DNA from: Eleusine coracana subsp. coracana | Lineage: Eukaryota > Streptophyta > Magnoliopsida > Poales > Poaceae | NCBI GenBank assembly: GCA_032690845.1 | Contig: CM064432.1 | Location: forward strand, 56,604,071-56,668,070 | Length of the DNA stretch: 64,000 bases | Reading direction: 5' to 3' | In this document: positions 24,701-36,700 of the stretch, piece by piece | Layout of the letters: each line of letters starts with the position of its first letter | Numbering within the stretch: position 1 is the first letter of the stretch | Program-made: the position numbers and the translations under genes | Notes under the pieces: generated by a model | Database searches by the model: none | Seen by the model: only the letters and a program-made list of their open reading frames with translations | Told to the model about the DNA's origin: nothing

Positions 24701-27700
24701 GTCCAAACGACAACACACGGTTTCTGGATCAAGTGCTGAGGCTGAATACCGTGGGGTTGCCAATGGCGTCGCGGAGGCTTGTTGGTTACGACATCTTCTA
24801 GCTGATCTACATCGCCCCCTATCCAAAGCGACGGTCGTCTATTGTGATAACATCAGCGCTGTTTACCTCTCCTCTAACCCCATTCAACACCAACGCACCA
24901 AGCATGTGGAAATTGATTTACACTTCGTGCGAGAACGTGTTGCCCTTGGAGATGTTCGCGTTCTTCATGTTCCTACAAATCTTCAGTATGCAGACATCTT
25001 CACAAAAGGGTTGCCGATTACGGTCTTCAACTCTTTTCGCTCCAGTCTCAACGTCCGAAGCTCTCCCGGTTGACACTGCGGGGGGCTGTTGGAATATGTA
25101 CATATTATGTATTTGTACTTTACTTGTAACACAAGTTAACCCCTAGGGTTTGTATGTAACTCAGCACTATTTATGTGCACCGTATCAATAGAATCGGCAT
25201 CGTGTATTCTCCCCGATAGCCTCTCTCTTTCAGGTATACTAAAATCTTATCCAATGCAGGTGGGATATGCTGACAGCTGATTTGGAGCTGGTGGAAACAA
25301 TTGATGGATACTACGATGTGGTTTATGGGACCTATGAACCCAAATATTTAAATTGGTACTTTCTTCTCATCAACCTGTGCATAAGTATGAACAATCGAAA
25401 ACAGTTACGCATTCATATTATTTTATATACCAATGACACATAAGTATAAACATCTTTGAAGATTTTCTGACAACAAGCAATCTCTGAAGATTTTCTGAGC
25501 ATGAGCAATTAGCTATCTTTTGGGATTTGTCATTCTTGATATTAGTATAGGCTTTTTATGTATATGTTTTTCTCATGATCACCTTTAGTGTTCCGTGAAG
25601 AAAAACATATTGTTTGCAGCTAAACATGTAAGCATTGATCTGTTATCCATAACTTATTATCATTCCTAACTGCGTACTATTGCGACCACTATAACTCCTG
25701 CCCTAAGTAAAAGGTTGTTCCCAGGTGGAAAGGAAAGAAGGATTTTGTTTTTTCCAGACAATGGTTTCGCGGACAAGATGGAGCATATAGTAAGTAACAT
25801 AGTTTTTTGTCAGTCTTAATTGTAACGTGTTCTGAAGTTTGAACGATTCTCTTTGATATATCTAAGCTGGTGTATGTCCTAAAACAATTAGGATTTCACA
25901 GATTTTAACAGGATATGAGTTCAACCAGAAGATTCTAGAAACCTTGTAAATATGGTAGGATGAGTAAAAAGTACTCTGATCTTTATAAAAGATGCAAACC
26001 TGAACAATCATGCTGTTCTATGTTCAGTAGACTAGCTGTACTTTCAGGATCTGAGTTATGTGGGTTATGTATGCTTTTCTCTCGTGCAGCCATTTTGCAG
26101 AGTCCTTCTAGTCACAAGGAAAAACCTCCAAAGCGTGGATATGAAAGGACAAAAGTTAACCGTAAGATTGATCTTTCTTGTTTATTCTATTGCCTTTTCA
26201 GTTGAGAGTAGCCATGAATCAGTCATTATGTTTAAATCTTAGCTTGATTTGCAATGACTTATAGTGAAATATGAAGGTTCTAAAAAGTTTAGTCCACAGA
26301 GTTCTTAACTAATCTAGTTTAAAGTTACAGAGCAAATGTTGCATACTAGCATTTTTTTTATGTACCTACAGCTTCGCTTTAGCTAATTACCACCTTGACT
26401 AAAAAGTACCGAATACTTTTCTAATCATTCAGTTCACCAACAAGAAATATACTTGAGCCAGCTTCATGGCTTAAGTAAAATGTGCTTGTAGTATAGGTTT
26501 GGAGACATCTAGAGGATCAGCCATACCAGATACTAATTGCTAATAGAATAGTGGATTCAGGACTTAGGCACTTATAGCAATATGAATCTACAGTTTGGTG
26601 CCTTGGACTTGATCAGAACCCATTTCAGGAAACAGAACTCCTACTTTGTCCCTGAACTATCCCGTAGTCTGATTTTCACCGTGGACTGGAAAGCTGTTTT
26701 TTTTCTTCCTATAATTCTGTGATTCCTGAATATTTGCAAGGGCATCCAACACATGGCTGAAAATGTATTTTCTTTTTCTTGTTGGATATATGTGTACAAT
26801 TCTGCATTTCCTCTCATTGTATTTAGGGTTTTGTGCATATTTCCCTACATGTTTGCATCTCTATATTCAGGGCTATAGTTCTCATATTGAACATAAGTGT
26901 TATCCATAACATGGTATCAGAGTATTGTCTGTATCTCAGAACTAACTAGGAGAACTGCTCCTCTGAGACCCTCCAGCACTGCAACTACCAATACCATGTG
27001 ACGAACGAGGACCTTAGTGAGACTTAACCTCCTTTCTATACCAATAATCCACATGTCCATATTTGTCATATGAGCCCCAATGAAAACCCGAAGTACCACC
27101 AAAGAGGATTGCACGTCAGCAACATAAAAAAGTGTCTCTTCATAACAAACACAAGCAGAGACACACAAGGTCTATGTCAAGCGCATTCTTCTAGCCCTAG
27201 CAGAACTAACAAGCTCTAGGTTGAAATTAAGGACTGAGAACATCACAATCAAAGAACTCTACTGTAGCATCACTCTACCTTAACAGTTGATCCTAACAAA
27301 TAGCACAAACTGACCAGTGGATTTCTCGTTTTCCTCTATTTCCTTATATCCTATTTATTTTCCTTCATTTCCACTCCTCTTCTTGCTCTCCTTCCTTCTT
27401 CCCTATTTCTTTTGCATCATTTCAGCCTTTTCTCTTCTCCTTCCTATTCTTCCCTTCTTCCTTGCTTTCCCACAACCCTGGGTGCTGCATAATTTATGGA
27501 AAAAAAAATCACTCATTGTGTCCCATTAACTCAGTTGAAACCTGTTAGGTGTATGCATAGCTTATATTAGTTGTGTGTGTGAGTCCCCAGTGTATGAGGG
27601 GCCTTTGTGCATATTTTCCAAACCTATACATATATGGGTCTTTGCCTCTTTGGATAATACAAGATCCATTATCCTAACATGGAATCAGAGCTTGGTTAGG

Positions 27701-30700
27701 GTTAGGGTTCTCTCCTTCCCTCCCTCCCTCTCCCCACTTTACTGTTACCTTTGTTATCGCCGCCGACCGCGCGTCTTCTACCCCGGCGTCGCCTTCGCGC
27801 CTTGTACACCTCTTGGCGCCGCCGCCACGCCTCATTCCGGTGCTATTGTTGTGCCTCGTCCCGGTGCAGCCATCGCGCCTCGTCCTCAAATCTACCACCT
27901 CCACGCCTCGTCCCGGACATGATACTGCGTACATTGAGGACGAGGATCCGATCGCTTACTGGACAACCGAGGTCGTGAAGTGCATTTGCCATGCCCTTCA
28001 TCTTCATGCAGTACTCACTGATGGAGAGGTCGCTCTGCTGAAAGATGCGGAACGACGCGTCGAGGTGGAGCGCACGGGCCTCGGCGTTGCCAAGGAACTG
28101 GGCCTCGAGAGCCAGCCAGGCCTCGCGCACGGTGCCGCCGTGGGACCGGACGATGTCCTGGAGATCTAGGGAAAGGGTCCCAAAGATCCAGGACATGGCG
28201 ACGCTGTCGATGCGCAGCCAGCACGCGTCCCGCGTCGTAGTAGGCGTGTCAGCGAGGACGTGGTCGTAGCGGCAGAGGGCGACCTGGTTGTGCCAGCGCT
28301 CGTAGGAGGAGGACCCGGGGTCGAGGACGACGGAGACCAGGGCCCGGATGTTCTGGACTCCAATGGCCTGGAGGTGCAGCTGTAGGACCATCGGATCGGT
28401 CGCATCGTGGCGGAGGGCAGATCCATCTGGCGAAGGCGGGTGAGACGAGGACGAGGCGGTGTCAGTGACGTGGGCGACGGGCTGCTGAGTGGCGGTGATG
28501 TCGAGGTAGTGCTGAACCTCAGCAGCCCGGCGATGGAGGGCGTCCATTGCGGCGGCCTCGGTCTGGGCGGCGTGGAGGGCGGCGGCCAGGGTGGCGTCGG
28601 TCAAGGCGGCCCCACCGGTAGGGGGAGAGGCGCCCACAGGCACCAGCGAAGGGGGCATGCCCAGGCCAGTGTAGGGCACAGGAGGCAGGCCACCTGCGGC
28701 GACAAGGTCCCCCAGGGCACCTATGCGGAGGCGGCGACGACTCCCGGGGGCTGGGGGACCACCTTCTTGCCCTTGGCGGCAGCGGTGAGACGAGCACCAG
28801 CGGTGGCGGCAGCCGGGGCGGACGCTGCGGCAGGAGCAGGTGGCCACTCGGCGCCGGCGGCCAGGGAGGCGGCGGCGGCAGCCAGGGAGGCGCCGGCGGT
28901 CGGGGAGACGACGTCGATGGCCGAGGAGGCGGCACTGACGGGCAGCGGCGACCGGGACAGCAGCGGTCGGGGCAGCGGAGGAATCCGCGGTCGGATCCGG
29001 CGCGTCGATGGCCAGATCCAGGCCGTCGACAGCCGGATCTGCGGCGGCGGCGGGAGGAGTGGTGGGGAAAGGAGGGGGTCCGGCGGCGGCGTTCAGTGCA
29101 GATCCGTGGGAGGAGGAGTCCGGCGGCGGCCTGCCAGCGGTCGGCGGTGGGCTGGAGAGAGAGAGAGAGAGAGAGGAGAGGAAGTGGCGGCCAGGAAGGC
29201 GGCGGCGGCGGCGGCTAGGGAGGCGCCGGCGGTCGGGGAGACGACGTCGATGGCCGAGGAGGCGGCACCGACGGGCAGCGGTGACCGGGACAGCAGCGGC
29301 CGGGGCAGCGGAGGCGTCGGCAGCCGGATCCGGCGCGTCGACGACCAGATCCAGGCCATCGACGGCCGGATCTGCGGCAGCGGCGGGGAAAGGAGGGGGG
29401 GCAGCGACGGTGTTCAGTGCAGATCCACGGGAGGAGTCTGGTGGTTGCCTGCCGGCGGCCAGCGGTGGGCTGGAGAGAGAGAGAGAGAGGGATGAGAGGA
29501 ACCCTAATCTGATACCATGTTGGAGAAAATAGTAGTTGTATTCCTCCAAACCCTAAAAGGGTGGGCATATATAGTTCCTATACATGGGGCTCTATGGGCC
29601 AAATATACACAACACTATGGGCCAAATATATACAACACTTGTTGGATAAATTAGCACTTTTAGTTTTATATTAATCCAGTCATAAATCATAAGTATGATT
29701 AACAGATTGCATAATAAACTAGACAAGTCTACGCAAGATCTAGACAGGTGCAAAAGGAAAGTGCAAAAGGAAGCCGCGCCCCCGCAAGGCAAGGGACCGA
29801 ATTTCGGCGGACCATTCACGCAGGTGATGCGCGGCCGCGCCCATCGCCCACGCCCACGCCCACGCCCACGCCCCGCCCCGCCCCGCCCGGCCCGGCCCGG
29901 CGAGGCGAGCGAGCGCGCGCGTGTGTTCTTGCTTCCTCCCATCCACACACTTGTAAGAGATGCTAGAGCAACCAATCTTATAAGTTGGGCTCTCTCCACC
30001 TCCACTAGCAATGTGGGACTAAACCTTTGCACTCCTACCACTCATGAATGGGCCTTTGAGATTTTCTAGAAATTATTGTGAATATTAATGGGCCAAGCCC
30101 ATATAATTCTAACAATCCCCCACCAGATCTCAAAGTTCCAACTAGACTTTGCCTCACCCCACTATTGTTTAATATACCAGTGTTTTCAGTGGAGACTGTT
30201 AAGTTGAACTTTCACCTAGAACAAAAAAAGCTATACTCATTCACAACTTGAACAATGGACTACGCCTTGAATTGCAAGTTTTGTGCAAACAAGTTTCACT
30301 TACTGTCATAACTGATACTAGACCTCCAGTAGGCTTCTCCGCGGGTGGAGCATATAGGTCATACTCCCTTGGTCTTTCATGAGCTTAATAGAGATCACCC
30401 AAATCTCACAGATTGCGACCTTACAACAATCGGGCTCATATAGGTGTATTCATTCAAGAATGTTCTGTAGGACAACATCTTCGCTATTTAAAGCCAACTG
30501 AATACATTAAGGCAACAACCATCCTGCCATACAGATATCGAGAGTAATGCATCGCTTCTTGAGTGGGTCATAAAATGTTACTCTCATGCTAACCAATAGC
30601 TTGTTCTTCCCAGGTCCTACTTCACGGGATCTCCGATTACATATGTTGGGTTACCACTATGGAATAGCACATATGGGTCTCATACCCATCTCCTTCGATG

Positions 30701-33700
30701 CACTGTCTATCTCATTACGTGACAGCCCCTTGGTGAATTGATCTGCCAGGTTCTCACCAGTTGAAATATATTCTACTGACTTCGGAGTTTCTCATTTTCC
30801 TGACAGACTTCAGACGTCTCTTAATATGTCTTGATGACTTCATATTGTCCTTAGAATTGTTCACTTTGACTATCACAGTTTGATTGTCACAATTCATGAG
30901 GATTGCCGGCACAGGTTTCTCAACAATAGGTAAGTCCATCAAGAGCTCACGTAGCCAATCGGCCTCAACTGTAGCTGTATCTAGTGCGGTAAGCTCTGCT
31001 TCCATGGTAGACCTCGTTAAGATGGTCTGTTTGCATGATCTCCATGAAACAGCAGCACCACCAAGAGTAAATGCATATCCACTCATGGCATACAACTCAT
31101 CAGCATCAGATATCCAATTGGAATCACTATAGCCCTCTAGTACTGCTGGATATCCAGAATAATGAATTCCATAATCCATAGTACCAACTAAATAGTGCAT
31201 TACCCGCTCAAGCGCATGTCAATGATCATCTCCCGGACAAGAAGTAAACCGGCTTAGTTTGCTCACAGCAAACGAGATGTCAGGCCTAGTAGCACTAGCT
31301 AAGTACATAAGTGATCCAATTATCTGAGAATATTTTAATTGGTCTCTGCCAATTCTCTTATTCTTTCGAAGAATCAAGCTGGGATCATAAGGTGTTGGAG
31401 AAGACTTGCTATCCTTGTAACCGAAACGGTTCAAGAGCTTCTCAACATAATGAGATTGCGTAAGAGTAATCCCATTCTCTCCTTTGATTAGCTTGATGTT
31501 CAAGATAACATCAGTCTCACCCAGATCCTTCATATCAAAACTTTGGCACAGAAAAATCTTGACCTCATTGATCACGTCAAGATTTGTTCCAAAGATGAGT
31601 ATGTCATCAACATACAAGCATAGTATAACTCCTTGACCCCCACCATGGCGGTAGTACACACGTTTATCAGCCTCATTGACTGAAAAGCCTGCTGATAGAA
31701 GTGTTGAATCAAATTTCTCATGCCACTGCTTAGGAGCTTGTTTCAGACCATATAAAGACTTCAACAACTTACACACCTTGTCTTCTTGACCATTTATTTT
31801 AAATCCATCTGGCTGATCCATATAGATTTCCTCATCTAACTCTCCATTAAGGAAAGCTGTCTTAACGTCCATCTGATGAACGATAAGACCATGTGAGGCA
31901 GTCAGAGCAAGTAATACACGAATGGTGGTCAATCTAGCAACAGGTGAATAAGTGTCAAAGAAGTCTTCGCCTTCTTTCTGAGTATAACCCTTAGCCACAA
32001 GCCGAGCCTTATACTTGTCAATAGTACCATCAGGTTTAAGCTTTTTCTTGAACACCCATTTACAACCCACAGGTTTGCAACCATATGGCTTTTTGACAAC
32101 TTCCCAAGTTCCATTAGAGAGAATAGAGTCCATCTCACTATGAACAGCTTCTTTCTAATCATCTGCATCAGGAGATGCATATGCCTCTGAAATGGTTCTA
32201 GGAGTGTCATCCACAAGATAAACAGTGAAATCATCATCAAAAGACTTTGCAGTCCTTTGTCTCTTGCTCCTCCTAGGAGCTTCACTATCAATCTCCTCAT
32301 GGATTGGTTCAAGTGTTTGTTCAGCATGATCAGAAAATGTATTAGGTTCAGGAGTAGTTTCAACAATCACATCAGAAGATAATCTAGACATGCTATGTAA
32401 ATCTTTCATAGGAAATATGTTCTCAAAGAAAGTAACATCACGAGACTCCATTAATGAATTAACATGAACATCAGACACCTCTGATTTAAACACTAAAAAT
32501 CTATAGACAATGCTATGATGAGCATATCCAAGAAAGATACAATCTCCAGTTTTAGGTCCCAACTTACGCTTCTTGTTAATTGGCACGTTAACTTTGGCCA
32601 AACAACCCCATGTGCGTAAGTAAGAGAGCGATGACTTTCTACCAATCCATTCCTCATATGGAGTCTTCTCCTTATTCTTTATGAGAACTCTATTTAGGAC
32701 ATGACATGATGTCAATAAAGCCTCCCTCCACCATGCCTTAGATAATCCAGCCGTGTCTAACATGAAATTAACCAAGTCAGTTAAGGTGCGATTCTTTTTT
32801 TCGGCAATCCCGTTTGATTGGGACGAATAGGGAGGCGTACTCTCATGTATCAAACCATGTTCCGCACAGAATAAGTCAAACTCATTTGAGAAATACTCGC
32901 CACCACGATCGGACCTAATTCTTTTGATCTTTTTCTCTAGTTGAGTTTCAACTTCAGCCTTATAAATTTTAAAGTAGTTTAGAGCCTCATCTTTAGTTTT
33001 TAACAAATAAACATAGCAAAATCTAGTCGCATCATCAATCAAAGTCATGAAATATCTTTTTCCACCCTCAGTCAATATACCATTCATTTCACAGAGATCT
33101 GAATGTATAAGTTCTAGTGGTGCTAAGTGTCTCTCCTCTGCAGCCTTGTGAGGCTTTCGAGGTTGCTTAGATTGCACACAACTTGAGCACTTAGAACCTT
33201 TGACAATGGAAAAATTCGGAATTAAATTCAAGCTGGAAAGTCGAGACACATAACCAAAATTTAGATGACATAAACGTGAATGCCAAACACTAGCATCACT
33301 CTCATTAACACCATCACAAATATAGTTCACAGACTTATTGCAATAATCTGAAAGGGAAAAGCGGAACAAGCCTCCGCATTCATAGCCTTTACCAATAAAT
33401 TGTCCACTCTTAGATACCACAACTTTATTCGACTCTAGCACTACCTTAAAACCATCCCTACACAAAAGGGAGCCACTAACGAGATTCTTCTTGATAGAAG
33501 GGACATGCTGTACGTTCTTCAATTGGACAATCTTCCCTGAAGTGAACTTTAGCTCGACCGTGCCAACACCATGAACAGAAGCATGTGACCCATTCCCCAT
33601 TAGGACGGAGGAATCCCGGGCGACCTGGTAAGAAGTAAACAAAGAAGCATCAGAACAAACATGAACATTAGCAACAGTATCAAGCCACCAACAAGTAGAT

Positions 33701-36700
33701 TGAAATGCAGAAAAAACATATGATAAATTACCATATCCACTATTTTCTCCAGCACTGGTCACCATATTTGCAGACTTCTGCTGTGGAGGCTTCCTTCCTT
33801 TGCGTTCTGGACACTTCTTTGCCCAATGCTCATTAGAACCGCAAACAAAGCATGCTCCCTTCTCCTTGTTCTTCTTCTTGAAGGTAGTGGTATGCTTAGG
33901 CTTATTATTCTTGCCCTTGCCCTTACCACCACTGCCATGAGACTGTTGTGGTTGATGCACCATATTGGCTATAGTGTTTCCCTCGTTAACTTTAGAACGT
34001 CCATTCTTCTCACGAGCTTTCTCTTCAACATCAAGAGACGCGATCAAATCTGAGACAGATATGTTCGTCCTCTTGTGTTTAAGAGTAGTGGCAAAATCCC
34101 TCCAAGTTGGAGGCAATTTGGCAATAATGCCCCCAGTCACAAACTTCTCAGGTACGACGATCTTAAGCAATTCGAGTTCCTTCACTATGCACTGTATCTC
34201 ATGAGCCTGCGCGACGACAGATTTACCATCTACCATCTTAAAATCATGGTACTGCTCAATAACATACAGTTCAGCGCCAGCATCTGAACCACCATAGTCA
34301 GCGATCAGAGCGTCCCATATATCCTTTGCGACTGTATGATGGATGTAGACATCCTGAAGACGATCTACCAAAACTCCAATAACAGCGTCCAAGAATATTG
34401 TGTTGGCTTCACTATAGGCCTTTTCCTGATCTGCAGTGAGATCGCCTTCAGGTTTGCCAGTGGACACCTAGAACACATTCATGGCAGTAAGCCACAGAGT
34501 GACTTTCACTTGCCATCTTTTGAAGTGCACGCCAGTGAATTTCTCTGGCCTCAGTGCATCGACAAATCCAACCATAAAACTAAAGTGCCTATAATAAGGT
34601 TTTTGGATTGTTGGATAAATTAGCACTTTTAGTTTTATATTAATTCAGTCATAAATCATAAGTATGATTAACAGATTGCATAATAAACTAGACAAGTCTA
34701 CGCAAGATCTAGACAGGTCTATAAAGCCAGACAAAAGCACAACATCTACCATACTAGCAACATCCATCATAGACAAGCAGACTACGAAAGCTAGTATGGA
34801 AGACATAGTTTGGGATGAGAGTACGTACGTTTCCTTCTGGACTGGGTAGAGAAGGTGACGATGACGTGCAGCACCGTCACGTTGTTGGCGACGGCGGCTG
34901 AGACCGACTTGACGACGAGGAAGACGAGCCGTGGCGACGAACTTGATGAAGACGAGGAAGCGATCGAGCAGTCGCGCAGAGCGCTTCCCAAAAACCTTAT
35001 TCGCCCTCTCCCGGTGCAGGATCACAGAGGACGACGGTTCCGGAGACGTGCTCTCCCGTTCGCCGTTGCACGCCGACTATCGGGATGGAGAAGACTTGGC
35101 GGCGCAACAATAGCGAGAGGCAAAACTCTAGGTGATTGCGTGATATGATTTGCGGCGGTACCCGTACGTATTTATAGGGAGGAACCGCTAGGGTTGGGCG
35201 TCTCGCAACCGAGTCGGTTACCATATTAATACGTCGGTTTCCATAATTAAATATATGGAATACGCAGCAAAAAGAAAGTGCAAAAGGAAGCCGCGCCCCC
35301 GCAAGGCAAGGGACCGAATTTCGGCGGACCATTCACGCAGGTGATGCGCGGTCGTGCCCATCGCCCACGCCCACGCCCACGCCCCGCCCCGCCCGGCGAG
35401 GCGAGGCGAGGCGAGCGAGCGCGCGCGTGTGTTCTTTCTTCCTCCCATCCACACACTTGCAAGAGATGCTAGAGCAACCAATCTTATAAGTTGGGCTCTC
35501 TCCACCTCCACTAGCAATGTGGGACTAAACCTTTGCACTCCTACCACTCATGAATGGGTCTTTGAGATTTTCTAGAAATTATTGTGAATATTAATGGGCC
35601 AAGCCCATATAATTCTAACAGCACTATGGACCAAATATACACAACACTAACAATAATGTTTCCATTTCTGTGGCCCTCTCTCACCTCCCCAATGTTGGCA
35701 ACAAAGACTGGTCACTGTAGCTTAGCTCGAACAGCTGTGAAGCATTCCCCTTCGAGCTGCTGCAGCCTTGTGGCAGCCTTGTGTTTTCTTTGTTTGAGGG
35801 AAATTACAGTTGGGAAAGCCCCTACTATCTCGTGGCAACATTTGCAATGTCAATATCTGGTTAATGATGTGGCCTGGTTAAGTCATGTTGTGCCATGGAA
35901 TTGTATTGATTCAGACTAGTTTCAGCTTTCCTTCTTTACAAAATTTGATAACTGAAGCAGAATGAAAGTTAAAAACTAAAGGATAGGTAATATTTGTGCA
36001 AATTTTAATTTCACTTTCAGATGTGATCTTTTGAGAAAGTACCATGTATATACCATTTCATTTTTCCTCCCACCAAATTCTTTATAACTTATTTTCCCAA
36101 ACATGAGTTGTAATATCTTTGCTAGAAGTACTTTAGAAAACTAATGCATGTGATTGACGCATATTTTTCTGAACTAGCAATGGATACACAAACGAATTTG
36201 GGCACACACGCAGTACTTGCATATTACTCTATGAAGTAAAAAAAATTGCATCATCATGGGTGGACACAACTCTTTTCTTAGACATATATGGCTGATTCAG
36301 GTTTCCTCTTACACCTTAAACTGACTTCTTTGCTAGAAGTACTTCTAGAAAACTAATGCATGTGATCGACGCATATTTTTCTGAACTAGCAATGGATACA
36401 CAAACGAATTTGGGCACACACGCAGTACTTGCATATTACTATATGAAGTAAAAAAATTGCATCAACGTGGATGGACACAACTCTTTTCTTAGACATATAT
36501 GGCTGATTCAGGTTTCCTCTTACACCTTAAACCGACTTCTTTGCCCTAACGGATTTTCACATTTCCATGGAATATGTTAATTGTACCTTGTCTTTCAGCA
36601 TCAACATGGGAAATAAGGAGCTTGAACACATCAGGACAATCAACTCCGAAATCCATTGTTACTCTTATGTTGGAAATTTCTCCAAGTTTTTGGGACAGAT

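Larger units (their letters stand above)
20401..25232 (+). mobile_element. Ty1/Copia LTR retrotransposon I, complete but coding-defective, in EDR2-like intron 9
   Basis: Two short LTRs (20401..20545 and 25087..25232) begin TGTTGGAATATG and end CTCTCTTTCA. They differ only at one substitution (gtatat/gtacat) and one indel (ctcgc/ctcagc) that I can see. A 5-bp target duplication GGTAT lies at 20396-20400 and 25233-25237. A primer-binding site tggtatccagag follows the 5' LTR (initiator tRNA-Met type) and a G-rich polypurine tract (tgcgggggc) precedes the 3' LTR. Internal order gag-protease-integrase-RT-RNase H identifies Copia. It shares transcriptional orientation with the host gene. Confidence 0.95.
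29640..35620 (-). mobile_element. Ty1/Copia LTR retrotransposon II, nested, minus strand
   Basis: LTRs at 34609..35620 (5', 1012 bp) and 29640..30114 (3', 475 bp) share both ends (tgttggataaattagc and ccatataattctaaca). A polypurine tract (TGGGGGAT on the minus strand, plus 30115-30122) abuts the 3' LTR. Flanks acact (29635-29639) and gcact (35621-35625) are a probable 5-bp target duplication with one mismatch. No primer-binding site is visible: the gag ATG is only ~33 nt from the 5' LTR. It is inserted within another Copia LTR. Confidence 0.92.
29518..35652 (-). repeat. 5' LTR of the outer minus-strand Copia, split by Copia II
   Basis: The LTR runs from tgttggagaaaatagtag (29518) to ...caacactaaca (35652). 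It is interrupted by Copia II (29640-35620), leaving 29518..29639 and 35621..35652, about 154 bp in total. The arms share the short repeat ctatgg(g/a)ccaaatatacac, present three times. Confidence 0.65.

Noticed and set aside
28407..29495. 362-codon plus-strand ORF
   Set aside because: Shadow of the minus-strand Copia gag; Gly/Arg/Ala low complexity.
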